Positions 52,313 to 61,237 of a DNA stretch of 64,000 nucleotides are shown one piece after another. The stretch's first letter is position 1, and each line of letters opens with the position of its first letter. Below the pieces are notes generated by a model. It had not been told where the DNA came from and searched no databases. It worked only from the letters and a program-made list of their open reading frames with translations. This DNA comes from Thalassospira sp. ER-Se-21-Dark (lineage in GTDB: Bacteria > Pseudomonadota > Alphaproteobacteria > Rhodospirillales > Thalassospiraceae): positions 434,001 through 498,000 of the forward strand of contig NZ_VDEZ01000002.1 of NCBI RefSeq assembly GCF_017922435.1, written 5' to 3'. Made by a program: the position numbers and the translations under genes.

Positions 52313-53041
52313 TCAGGCGGCGTTATGATCGGCTTTCCGGGGCTCGCTGGCCTTGCGGCGGCTGTGCTTCTGATCGTACATGGCTTCATCTGCTTCGCGG
52401 ATCAAATCGGCAATATCGCATTTTGCGCCAAATGATGCGTGACCGAAGCTTGCTCTGATCGACAGTGCCTTGCCCTGCCATATCAGCGGGAACCGCTCCG
52501 TCGCGTTCTGAAGCTGCACAATCCGTTTTGCCGCAGCGGCAGGGTCGCTGCCGGTCATCAGGATGGCAAATTCATCGCCGCCAAAGCGGGCAACAAAATC
52601 ATCAGACCGGGTGTGCGTGCGCAGGTTCTGGCCAAAGTGCCGAAGGACGGCGTCCCCCGCCGCATGCCCGTGCATGTCATTGATTTGTTTGAAACCATCA
52701 AGATCTGCAATGACCAGAATGCCGCGTTCGTCGGTTCGTGACGCGCGCGAGATTGCCTCCCGGGTGCGCTTCATGAAGCCGCGACGGTTATAAAGTCCGG
52801 TCAACTCATCGGTTTCGACCATGAGTTCGAGCTGTCTGATCCGGTTTTGCTGCTGATCAAGTCGGGTTTGCATGTCGCGGGCAAGATCAACCAATGTCGA
52901 AAGCGCACTACGTTGTTCGCTTTCGTCTGTTTCTTCGGTCGCGCGATTGTTGATTGCCGTCTGATGCTGAAAATCAGCAGCAAGCTCTATCAACAAATCT
53001 ATCTGCGACTTTTCCATTGGGCGTCTTGTTCTCAATGACAT
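52313..53041 (-). CDS. GGDEF diguanylate cyclase with coiled-coil
   Basis: A 242-residue protein. An N-terminal helix and coiled coil (SALSTLVDLARDMQTRLDQQ) leads into a GGDEF domain at about 75-235. GGDEF is intact, and the inhibitory RSDD lies five residues before it. It is cytoplasmic with no sensory domain of its own, so another protein may control it through the coiled coil. The start at 53041 is followed by a possible ATG at 53017. It converges on the amine oxidase gene. Confidence 0.9.
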   Translation of the reverse strand: MSLRTRRPMEKSQIDLLIELAADFQHQTAINNRATEETDESEQRSALSTLVDLARDMQTRLDQQQNRIRQLELMVETDELTGLYNRRGFMKRTREAISRASRTDERGILVIADLDGFKQINDMHGHAAGDAVLRHFGQNLRTHTRSDDFVARFGGDEFAILMTGSDPAAAAKRIVQLQNATERFPLIWQGKALSIRASFGHASFGAKCDIADLIREADEAMYDQKHSRRKASEPRKADHNAA

Positions 53042-53164
53042 TGGATACCGAAACCCTTAAAAGGGGTGGAACCATTCTATCTTTCATGGCGTTACAAGAA
53101 CATTAACGCACATGAAGCGTATTTTGTGACGAAGCACTGTCGATCACGCAAAGGAGCACGACGG

Positions 53165-53473
53165 ATGAAGTACCTTTTGGGGGCCGGATTGGCGCGAAAA
53201 ATCGCTGTTGCGGGCGTGGCTCTGGCGTTGGCAGGGTGTTCGTTCCTGCAAAAAGAAAACTTTACGGTTGGTGGTGAAATCACCGATCAGGGGCAGGAAT
53301 GCGTTACGTTCCGTGCCGAAGATGGGACGCTATATGCACTCGCCAACAAGGCAAGCAGGCTGCGCCCGGGCGACAAGGTACGCATCACGGGCCATCTGGC
53401 ACTGATGACAACCTGTACCGAGGCAACAACCCTGATCGTTGACAAGATTGTCCTGCTTGCACCTGCTGACTGA
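53165..53473 (+). CDS. Small lipoprotein
   Basis: A 102-residue protein with a lipoprotein signal: AVAGVALALAGCSFLQKE, giving the lipobox LAGC. The mature part (EITDQGQECVTFRAEDGTLY, then RLRPGDKVRITGHLA and TCTEATTLIVD) has the look of a small OB-like beta barrel with two Cys that could pair. AAAGGAG lies eight bases before the ATG at 53165. The function is unknown. It converges with the SPOR-protein gene. Confidence 0.8.
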   Translation: MKYLLGAGLARKIAVAGVALALAGCSFLQKENFTVGGEITDQGQECVTFRAEDGTLYALANKASRLRPGDKVRITGHLALMTTCTEATTLIVDKIVLLAPAD

Positions 53474-53481
53474 GCCTTTGT

Positions 53482-54261
53482 CTAGCGCGCAGTTGCAAAA
53501 CAATCCGTGCCGTCAGCCTTGAGCTGGCGGCATTGTTTTTGCGCAGACTCGTAGTCTTCAAATCCTGCAAGCTGCAGCCGGTGATAAATGCCCTGACTGC
53601 CGAGATCAGCGGATACGATTTTTTTGTCGTGCGATTTAGCCAGTTCCGGATAGCGGATACTAAAGCTTGCCCAATAGGTTTCAGCGGTAAATGTGTCGCG
53701 AAAGGCGCCAATCTGTATTCGGAAGCCGCTACCGCTGACTGCCGACACAGGCGTTGCTGTTTCAACAAGATCAGATGCCGTCGTGCGTTGCACGGTCACG
53801 GCGGGCAGAGTGGTCTGAGTTGGAGGCGAAGTTGTTGAAGCCGCCGGGGTAATCCGAGTTTCCGTGGGGCTTGGTGCCCTTTGATGGACGGGTTGGACCG
53901 AACGGATTGGGGGCTTTCCGTTGATCGTTCGTTGATACTGATCTGCCAAGGAGGGGATTTCGATTTCTTCCTCAAGCCGGGTTTCAGTTGGAATTGTTCC
54001 GGGCAGGAGGCTTAGAGGCTGATTGCCTGATCGCACACTTGATGCGCGGGCAGGCAAATCTGTCGGGATGATATCGATCCCGGTTGGTCCTGTTTCAGGC
54101 GCAAGTGTTTGTGCCACTGCACCGACATTAAAGATCATGGCGGCCATCAGTGCCGCAGCAAAAGTGACCGAAAAAGAAAAACCACCCCACATTCCGGCAA
54201 AGCCAATCGCCTGCGACAACTGTGCCACAGGGGTTGGATATGCGTGGGGTGGTTTTGCCAT
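53482..54261 (-). CDS. SPOR-domain protein
   Basis: A 259-residue protein with one N-terminal span (FSFSVTFAAALMAAMIFNVG), a Pro/Thr-rich linker of about 120 residues and a C-terminal SPOR domain (FRIQIGAFRDTFTAETYWAS to KQCRQLKADGTDCF). SPOR domains bind denuded peptidoglycan, often at the septum. It would act in the periplasm on the cell wall. It starts two bases after the stop of the Lon-related gene, so the two are almost certainly one transcript. Confidence 0.85.
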   Translation of the reverse strand: MAKPPHAYPTPVAQLSQAIGFAGMWGGFSFSVTFAAALMAAMIFNVGAVAQTLAPETGPTGIDIIPTDLPARASSVRSGNQPLSLLPGTIPTETRLEEEIEIPSLADQYQRTINGKPPIRSVQPVHQRAPSPTETRITPAASTTSPPTQTTLPAVTVQRTTASDLVETATPVSAVSGSGFRIQIGAFRDTFTAETYWASFSIRYPELAKSHDKKIVSADLGSQGIYHRLQLAGFEDYESAQKQCRQLKADGTDCFATAR

Positions 54262-54263
54262 TC

Positions 54264-56648
54264 CTACATCTCCGTGCGCGGGCCATATGCATGGCGTTCG
54301 CGCAAAATCAGATCATTGTTGCGCAGGCGTTCCATGGCTTTGCCGTAGACTGTGTCTGGCGCATATTGACCATCTGTCCGGTCACCTGTTGCCATTCCGG
54401 TCAGAAGCTCAATCGCATCATTGATGTGTTCAACGGTCCAGATGTTGAATTTGCCCTGGCGAATGGCCTGAACGACTTCTTCTCGCAGAACTACGTTTTC
54501 CGCATTGGCCGAAGGAATGATCACGCCCTGATCACCGGTAAAGCCCTGATCGGCGCAAATGCGATAGAACCCTTCGATCTTGTGCGAAATGCCCCCGACC
54601 GGCTGTGCCTGACCAAACTGGTTCATCGACCCCGTAATGCCGACATTCTGGCGCATCGGGATGTTTGAAACAGCGGAAATGATGGCGCAAAGTTCCGCCA
54701 TCGAGGCCGAATCCCCTTCGATCCCGCCATAGTTCTGTTCAAACGTAACGTTACAGGCGAATGAGAGCGGAAAATCCTGCGCAAAGCGCGATTTCAGGAA
54801 GCCTTCAATGATCATCACAGACTTTTGCTGCAATGGGCCGGACATATCGACCATGCGTTCGATGTTTAAAACGCCGAGGCTACCGACATAGGACCGTGCC
54901 GACACGCGTGCTGGCAGGCCAAAGGCATGATCGCCGTAATCGAGAACCGTCAGTGCGTTGACCTGACCAACCACGCTGCCAAAGCTGTCGATCAGGATTT
55001 CGCGCCTTTGAACCCGTTCGTGGGATCGGTCTTCAAGACGTGAATTGCGATGGCGACGTTCCTCGATCGCACGCCGGACATCTGCAGCACGAATGGTTTC
55101 GCGACCTTCGGCCTTGCTGAGTGCGCCGGCCTCGATCGCGACATCTTCGACCCGTTCAATCTGGGCTGTCAGCTTGTCACGTTCGCCTGCCCAACGCGCC
55201 GCCTGACCAAGCAATTGACGGATCGCACCATTATCAACCGGGATGCCGGAGCGTGACAGGGCGGATGCCCGCAGAAGCCCGGTATAGATCGAAATATTGC
55301 GACCAGCCGCTGGCATGTCGGCATCAATATCGGCCTTGACCCGGAAGTGGTTTCTGAAATCTACATCTAGCGAGAAGAAGGTGTAATAAAACTTCGGTGC
55401 GCCGACGATAACCACCTTGAGGTCAAGCGGGATCGGGCGCGGTTCCGGTGCGCCTGCGGTCGGCGGGCCGCCCTTGTGGGTTTCCTCGATACGGATTTCA
55501 CGGTCACGAAGGGCTGCTTTCAAAAAGCCCCAGCATTCTTCGTGTTCCAGAAGGCTTTCCGCACGCAACACAAGTACGCCGCCATTGGCGCGATGAAGGG
55601 CGCCTGGCTTGATCAGGCTGAAATGCGGATGCATGCCGCCCCCCATCGGGCGGTACTGAATTTGCCCAAACAGGTTGTCGTAGCTTGGACTTGGTTCAAG
55701 CACGACATCGGGGTGATTATCGCGCGAATGATCAATCAGCAGGTTGACGGCATAGCGATCATCGACGGTTTCGGGGATCTTGCCATCCCCACTTTCGATG
55801 GCGGGTTGGTCGCTGGCTTCCTCGAATGCGTCGATATTGTCGAGAATGTCTTTTTCAAGCGCGTCGAACCATGCCTTGAGCCCGGGGCTTGTGAATTTGT
55901 CGCGCAGTTTCTTGATACGCGGTTTCAGAACAACCTTCGCTGCCCCGCGACGCAAACTATCAAGCGTATCGGCGATCTGTTCTTCGAGGTCGCGGGTGGA
56001 AAGCAGCGTTTTGCGGGCTTCTTCGGCGACTTCCTCAAACGCGTCTTCGGCCTCGTTGCGGCGATCCTTTGGGATCTCGTCGAGTGAAACCGGTTCGCCG
56101 TCCTCGTTCAGCGCGACAATCATCACGCCTTTTTCGTTTTCCTGAACATCCAGACCGCGTTCGCGGGCATATTCACGCAACGCATCGAACTTTTCGCGAA
56201 GCTGTGCGCGCGCTTCTTCGGTCTGGGTCTGGGTTTCGGTCAGGTGGGCCGGGGCGTTGAAGGCCGAAGCGAAAGCTTCGCGCAGATGTGTGATCAGCGT
56301 TTCCATCGCCGCCAAAAGCTTTTGGCCCTGACCAGCCGGAAGGGCATAGGGACGCGGGCGATTGGTTCGCGAAAAATTATTGAGATAAACCCAGTCATCG
56401 GGGGCTTCGCGTTCTTCCATGGCCTTGTTGAGGTAATCGAGTGTCGCCGTCATGCGGCCAGCGCGATCAAGGCCAAGAACAAAAATGTTGAAACCGGGTT
56501 CGGACATCGAAAGTCCGAATTTAAGAGCCTCTGCCGCGCGGTAATGCGATGAAAAATCGAATATTTTCGGCTGTTGGTCTTTGTGTGGGCTGCGAATACG
56601 GAAATGCGGGAAACCGCAATCATCTGCGTCAAGGCGGGAAACTGGCAT
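54264..56648 (-). CDS. Lon-related AAA family protease with degenerate ATP site
   Basis: A 794-residue protein of the COG1067 (LonB/YcbZ-like) group. The Lon catalytic domain is C-terminal: the Ser is in GIEGDSASMAELCAI and the Lys in GGISHKIEGFYR, both intact. The N-terminal region follows the family layout, with ALKFGLSMSEPGFNIFVLG. The position of the P-loop reads GLDRAGRMTA, which lacks the GKT, and the Walker B position is GGVLVLRAESLL with Arg for Asp. ATP hydrolysis therefore looks doubtful, though family members often have poor P-loops. A SPOR gene follows in the same unit. Confidence 0.85.
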   Translation of the reverse strand: MPVSRLDADDCGFPHFRIRSPHKDQQPKIFDFSSHYRAAEALKFGLSMSEPGFNIFVLGLDRAGRMTATLDYLNKAMEEREAPDDWVYLNNFSRTNRPRPYALPAGQGQKLLAAMETLITHLREAFASAFNAPAHLTETQTQTEEARAQLREKFDALREYARERGLDVQENEKGVMIVALNEDGEPVSLDEIPKDRRNEAEDAFEEVAEEARKTLLSTRDLEEQIADTLDSLRRGAAKVVLKPRIKKLRDKFTSPGLKAWFDALEKDILDNIDAFEEASDQPAIESGDGKIPETVDDRYAVNLLIDHSRDNHPDVVLEPSPSYDNLFGQIQYRPMGGGMHPHFSLIKPGALHRANGGVLVLRAESLLEHEECWGFLKAALRDREIRIEETHKGGPPTAGAPEPRPIPLDLKVVIVGAPKFYYTFFSLDVDFRNHFRVKADIDADMPAAGRNISIYTGLLRASALSRSGIPVDNGAIRQLLGQAARWAGERDKLTAQIERVEDVAIEAGALSKAEGRETIRAADVRRAIEERRHRNSRLEDRSHERVQRREILIDSFGSVVGQVNALTVLDYGDHAFGLPARVSARSYVGSLGVLNIERMVDMSGPLQQKSVMIIEGFLKSRFAQDFPLSFACNVTFEQNYGGIEGDSASMAELCAIISAVSNIPMRQNVGITGSMNQFGQAQPVGGISHKIEGFYRICADQGFTGDQGVIIPSANAENVVLREEVVQAIRQGKFNIWTVEHINDAIELLTGMATGDRTDGQYAPDTVYGKAMERLRNNDLILRERHAYGPRTEM

Positions 56649-56829
56649 CTGCTGACTTTCTGCTGCCCAAGATCAAGGTATCAAGCAGGGGCTTCTTGCC
56701 CCCGCAGCATATCTTGGAAGCAACGCAATCACGCGGTCAAGCGTTGCGTGCGGAAATAATTGAAATGCCAGTAAGAACCGTGACTTTGCCTCAAAATTGC
56801 ACGGTCATCATGCATAAGAAAAACGTGCG

Positions 56830-58296
56830 TTACATGACGACAGAATTGCCAAAATCACTGCTCTGAAGCAGGCGGTCGACGATTTGCACGCCGCGGCGTA
56901 ATCTTTCGGGGGATCGTTCTGCGCCGAAGCATAGGCGCATACCCCTTGGCACGTGGCCAACAGCGAATTGCTGTGCTGCGGTCAAAAGAACACCATTGTT
57001 GGCCGCATCCATCACCAGTTCACTTGTGTCGATATGTTCGGGAAGTTCCAGCCAGATGTGATAGTTGGTTGGGTGGAAACGGATATCATAACCCTTGAGC
57101 GTGCCAAGCACGATCGCCAGACGTTTGGCCGCTTCTTCGCGGTGCCATGCCTCGAACTGGGCAAGGCTGCCATCCATGATCATGCGTGTGACAAGTTCAA
57201 GGTTGATGGTTGAAACCATCCAGCAGGTAGACCGGATCGCACTGGCAAGTTTGCCGATCATTTCGCCCGGTGCATGGATATAACCGACACGCAAGCCACC
57301 ACCGATACTTTTTGATACGCCATCAAGATAAATGCTGCGTTCCGGTGCAAAGCAAGACAGCGGGGGTGGGGCATCCGGATCAAGGAAGTGGTATATGCCG
57401 TCCTCGATCAATGTCAGATCATATTTACGCAGGATTTCGGCAATTTCGATGCGGCGCTTCTGGCTCATGGTGCTGCAAAGCGGGTTGTGCAGCGTCGGCA
57501 TCAGATAAATCGCACGCGGGCTTTGTGTGCGGCAGATGTTTTCCAGTGCGTCTGGCATGATGCCGTCGTCGTCCATGGCCACACCGCGCAGACGGAACTG
57601 CAACAAATTGGCAAGGCTGCGCAGGTTGGGATAGGTGAGTTCCTCGCACAGGACAAGATCGCCTGGGCGCACTGTCGCCAGCAGCGAGACCGTCATGCCA
57701 TGTTGCACGCCCGCCGTTGGTAACACGCGTTCCGGGTTGTCATCCAACCCCAGTCTTCCGGCGGAAAAAGCCAATGCTTCACGCTGATGAGCAACGCCAT
57801 ATTCCGATTTGTAGGACACCATATCGTCTGTCGACATGGTAGTCGCAACCTCAATCAGGGTTTCGCGAATGCGGCCTTCCCTTGGTGGGAGAGGGCAGTT
57901 CATCCTGAAATTGATCGGTCCGGTATCTTCGGTCTCATTTGACTGGGAGTTCGTCGATGGCGCAGTACCGGTAGATCGCGCCAGCTGGGTGAGGTTGTTG
58001 GTAAATGCCATCGGAATTGGCGCGGTGGCCGCCATATCAAGTTCCGACTGGATATTGTCGAGCACATAGGTTCCACGGCCAACTTCACCGGCCACCAGCC
58101 CCAATCTTTCCGCCTCGCGGTAGGAGCGGGTAATTGTGCCAACCGTGACGCCAAGTTGATAGGCGAGGTCGCGATGGGTGGGCAGTCGGTCTCCGGGTTT
58201 CAGAGAGCCGTCTTTGACTGCTTTGCGGATGGCTTGCGCGATCTGTCGATAAACGGGACCACCAGCCTCATCAAGTTTCGGGAACCATATTGTCAT
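56830..58296 (-). CDS. MocR/PdxR-type regulator: GntR winged helix fused to an aminotransferase domain
   Basis: A 488-residue regulator. The GntR-type winged helix is at 1-75 (VYRQIAQAIRKAVKDGSLKP, then HRDLAYQLGVTVGTITRSYR). A fold-type I aminotransferase-like domain follows, with NPLCSTMSQKRRIEIAE, and the PLP-binding Lys is in DGVSKSIGGGLRVGYIH near residue 315. Such proteins bind PLP or a PLP-amino-acid adduct and switch PLP- or amine-related genes. It faces a set of PLP enzyme genes, and inverted repeats lie in the shared promoter, one over its own start codon. Confidence 0.9.
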   Translation of the reverse strand: MTIWFPKLDEAGGPVYRQIAQAIRKAVKDGSLKPGDRLPTHRDLAYQLGVTVGTITRSYREAERLGLVAGEVGRGTYVLDNIQSELDMAATAPIPMAFTNNLTQLARSTGTAPSTNSQSNETEDTGPINFRMNCPLPPREGRIRETLIEVATTMSTDDMVSYKSEYGVAHQREALAFSAGRLGLDDNPERVLPTAGVQHGMTVSLLATVRPGDLVLCEELTYPNLRSLANLLQFRLRGVAMDDDGIMPDALENICRTQSPRAIYLMPTLHNPLCSTMSQKRRIEIAEILRKYDLTLIEDGIYHFLDPDAPPPLSCFAPERSIYLDGVSKSIGGGLRVGYIHAPGEMIGKLASAIRSTCWMVSTINLELVTRMIMDGSLAQFEAWHREEAAKRLAIVLGTLKGYDIRFHPTNYHIWLELPEHIDTSELVMDAANNGVLLTAAQQFAVGHVPRGMRLCFGAERSPERLRRGVQIVDRLLQSSDFGNSVVM

Positions 58297-58334
58297 GGTG
58301 ACAATGTTTAAATTGACACAATAATAATGTCAAT
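58289..58334. promoter_or_regulatory. Two inverted repeats, candidate MocR operators
   Basis: The first repeat, ATTGTCATGGTGACAAT (58289-58305), overlaps the regulator's start codon. The second pairs ATTGACA (58312-58318) with TGTCAAT (58328-58334). Both use the same TTGTCA/TTGACA half-sites. They lie between the regulator and the DUF1127 gene, as expected for an autoregulated divergent operator. Confidence 0.6.
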
Positions 58335-58375
58335 GACAAAACAATATCGAGACAATTCACCGAAAGGAGATGGAA

Positions 58376-58639
58376 ATGGTAAATTGTAACGATACAATCC
58401 AGCTTCCTGGCATCAATGTCACTGAGCGCACAGCAAGCACATTTAAGCAGGCCAAGCAGCCTGTGACCTGGCGTGCCGCGATCACTGGCGTGATGATCTC
58501 TGCGGCTGAATATCTTGCCTGTCTGCAGGCGCATTCGCGCGATCGTCACGCTTTGCAAGGGCTTGATGATTATATGCTTAAGGATGTCGGGCTGACCCGA
58601 TCAGATATCGAACAGGAACTGTCAAAGCCGTTCCTGTAA
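58376..58639 (+). CDS. DUF1127 small protein
   Basis: An 87-residue protein with a typical DUF1127 C-terminus: HALQGLDDYMLKDVGLTRSDIEQEL. The N-terminal half is longer than usual in the family and contains KQAKQPVTWRAAITGVMISA. Small DUF1127 proteins are linked to RNA turnover and phosphate or stress responses in alphaproteobacteria. The ATG at 58376 is chosen over 58370 because AAAGGAG then has good spacing. It is the first gene opposite the MocR-type regulator. Confidence 0.85.
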   Translation: MVNCNDTIQLPGINVTERTASTFKQAKQPVTWRAAITGVMISAAEYLACLQAHSRDRHALQGLDDYMLKDVGLTRSDIEQELSKPFL

Positions 58640-58769
58640 GGTTTCCCCCAGCGCGGCTCGCCACCGCCGCGTTTGACGGAGTCACTTTGCTCCCATTGTG
58701 CCTCCGTTCGGCGGGAAGCGGCTGTAAATGCAAATTGTCACGATTTTGATCTGTCAGGAATACAATGCA

Positions 58770-59732
58770 ATGTTTAATACGGGTGAGTTGCGCGAGGCCG
58801 CGGATTTTGTGCATCAATATGTTGCGCCGACGCCGACAATTCAGTGGCCGCTGCTTGATCGTGCGACCGGATTGTCCCTGTATGTGAAACACGAAAACCA
58901 CACTCGACTTGGTGCGTTCAAAATCCGGGGTGGGCTGACCTTTTGTCGTTATCTCGGAAAGTCGGTTGATGTGAACCGCGGGATTATCTCGGCGACACGG
59001 GGCAACCATGGTCAGAGCCTTGCTCATGCGGCCAGCCGTTTTGGTATGCCTGCGACCATTATTGTCCCGCATGGCAATTCCGTTGAAAAGAACGCCGCCA
59101 TGCGAGCCTGGGGTGCAGAGGTGATTGAGCATGGTCATGACTTCCAGGAGGCAGCGGAATACGCCAAGGCACTTGCCACCAAGGAAGACCTTGTAATGGT
59201 CCCGCCGTTCCATCGGGAACTTGTGCGTGGTGTCGCGTCCTATGGGTTGGAGCTGTTTGACGCTATTTCCGGTCTGGATCGTATCTATGTGCCGGTTGGC
59301 ATGGGATCCGGGATTTGTTCGCTGATCACGGTGCGTGATGCGCTGGGCCTTAAGACCGAAATTATTGGTGTGGTCGCAACGGGTGCGGATGCCATACGTC
59401 AATCATTCATGGCCGGTGAAATCATCCAGACACCGACGGCCAATACATTTGCCGACGGGGTTGCCTGCCGTAGCCCCGATCCGGGCGCGTTTGAGATCAT
59501 TAAAAGCGGTGCTGCGGACATTGTTGCTGTCGATGACGAACAGATCGCGGATGCCATGCGCCTTTATTTCAGTTCTTGTCACACCATTGCCGAGGGTGCA
59601 GGTGCCGTGCCGCTGGCGGCTGCGATTGCACAGCGCGAAAGCAATATCGGCAAGAAGGTTGCCGTTGTGTTGACCGGGGCGAACATCGATCGCTCCGACT
59701 TTGCGCGCATCCTTTCAGGAGAGAACAAATGA
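58770..59732 (+). CDS. Threonine-dehydratase-like PLP enzyme
   Basis: A 320-residue fold-type II PLP enzyme. The Schiff-base Lys is in LGAFKIRGGLTFCRYLG, the substrate loop is ATRGNHGQSLAHAAS, and the phosphate loop is reduced to VPVGMGSGI in place of a GGGG loop. FADGVACRSPDPGAFE is typical of the threonine/serine dehydratase group. The ATG at 58770 has AGGA upstream. Its stop overlaps the start of the decarboxylase gene by four bases. The substrate is probably a hydroxyamino acid, but may not be threonine. Confidence 0.82.
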   Translation: MFNTGELREAADFVHQYVAPTPTIQWPLLDRATGLSLYVKHENHTRLGAFKIRGGLTFCRYLGKSVDVNRGIISATRGNHGQSLAHAASRFGMPATIIVPHGNSVEKNAAMRAWGAEVIEHGHDFQEAAEYAKALATKEDLVMVPPFHRELVRGVASYGLELFDAISGLDRIYVPVGMGSGICSLITVRDALGLKTEIIGVVATGADAIRQSFMAGEIIQTPTANTFADGVACRSPDPGAFEIIKSGAADIVAVDDEQIADAMRLYFSSCHTIAEGAGAVPLAAAIAQRESNIGKKVAVVLTGANIDRSDFARILSGENK

Positions 59733-61159
59733 ACAGCATTTCAAATCGTTCAGATGACAGCCCCACTGTTGATGAACGTCATCTCATGTTTGATGACCTT
59801 GAAAAACTTGGCCGCATTCTTGTGGAAACAGGTGATGTTGCACACAGCTTTATTCAGGCTGCGGATAACATGGATGTAACCTGCCGCGATTTCTCTGCCT
59901 TTGACCCCTCGCGCCCCATGCCGGGGCAGGGACGCGGTGCGCTTGATGCGTTGCGGGCAGCGAAGGAAGAAATTCTGCCGCTGCTCGCCGCATCAATTGG
60001 TCCTCGTTATCTTGGATTTGTTACCGGTGGCACGACGCCGGCCGCCCTTGTTGGCGATTGGCTTGTCAGTGCAATTGATCAGAACGCCACCGGACCGGAA
60101 GGATCAGTCAATGCCGCGGTTGAAGAACAGGTCATCAACTGGTTGTGTGAGCTGGGTGGTGTGCCATCAGATACGTTTGATGGTGTGTTGACGACCGGTG
60201 CAACGGTATCAAACCTTTTGGGTCTGGTTGCGGCCCGCCAGTGGTGTGGTGAACAGATTGGTGTGAATGTCGATGCCGATGGTGCAAGCGTTTTGCCAGA
60301 TCTTGAGATTTTTGCCGCGAGTCCGCACGCCAGCATGATCAAGGATTTATCGATTGCCGGCATTGGTCGTAACAGCTTTACCAAGGTTGCAACCAAACCG
60401 GGATCGGAAGAAACCGATATTGCAGACCTCAAGGCCAAAGTTGCGGCCAGTGATGCTCGTGCCAAGATCGTTATTGCGTCGGCGGGAACCGTGAACGCCA
60501 CGGATTTCGATAACCTTGATGCGATTGCCGATTTGTGTCGTGACTTTGGCGCATGGCTTCATGTCGATGCCGCGTTTGGCTTTTTCGCTGCCCTGGATGA
60601 TCGTCGTGCCTACATTACCAAGGGAATAGCACGTGCGGACTCCATCACATCAGACGGGCATAAGTGGCTCAATGTCCCATATGATTGCGGAATTTTCCTG
60701 ACCCGTCATATTTCAGTGCTGGAGACATGCTGCCGCGCCTTCGCGCCGTATCTCGATACCAAGGCGGACGGGAATAGCTATATCAATCGCGGGGTCGAAA
60801 ACTCCAGGCGCTTCCGCGCGTTGCCGCTTTGGATGGCGATGACGGCTTATGGTCGCGACGGAATTGCATCCATCATCCGGGCAAACTGTGATCAGACGGC
60901 AAACCTGGCCGCGTGGATTCGAACCCATGAGAAGCTCGAACTACTGCGTGAACCCAAACTCAATGTGACAATGTTCGCATCGCGTGGAACTGATGACGAG
61001 AATCGGGCCTTGCTCCAGCGTATCAATGAGACCGGCAAGGTTTTCCTGACACCAACGGTTTATGGCGGTCGTTTCGGATTCCGCGCGGCCTTCAGCAACT
61101 GGCGGACCCGCGACGAAGATCTTGTGGTCGTCAAGCAGGCCATTCAAACGGCCTTGTAA
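59729..61159 (+). CDS. Group II PLP-dependent decarboxylase
   Basis: A 476-residue PLP enzyme of the aromatic-amino-acid/glutamate decarboxylase group. The N-terminal GPRYLGFVTGGTTPAALVGDW and PEGSVNAAVEEQVINWLCEL carry the usual layout. The PLP-binding Lys is in TSDGHKWLNVPYDCG, the Asp in WLHVDAAFGFFAAL, and the stacking His in SPHASMIKDL. It would remove the carboxyl of an L-amino acid. The substrate is unknown and could be linked to the dehydratase-like and PhzF neighbours. AGGAGA lies before the ATG. Confidence 0.88.
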   Translation: MNSISNRSDDSPTVDERHLMFDDLEKLGRILVETGDVAHSFIQAADNMDVTCRDFSAFDPSRPMPGQGRGALDALRAAKEEILPLLAASIGPRYLGFVTGGTTPAALVGDWLVSAIDQNATGPEGSVNAAVEEQVINWLCELGGVPSDTFDGVLTTGATVSNLLGLVAARQWCGEQIGVNVDADGASVLPDLEIFAASPHASMIKDLSIAGIGRNSFTKVATKPGSEETDIADLKAKVAASDARAKIVIASAGTVNATDFDNLDAIADLCRDFGAWLHVDAAFGFFAALDDRRAYITKGIARADSITSDGHKWLNVPYDCGIFLTRHISVLETCCRAFAPYLDTKADGNSYINRGVENSRRFRALPLWMAMTAYGRDGIASIIRANCDQTANLAAWIRTHEKLELLREPKLNVTMFASRGTDDENRALLQRINETGKVFLTPTVYGGRFGFRAAFSNWRTRDEDLVVVKQAIQTAL

Positions 61160-61237
61160 AGGCGAACCCAAATCATCGATAACCCATTCGATGTATCGAC
61201 TTCTACATCACACATATGCCGAGTTCAGGATAAGACG

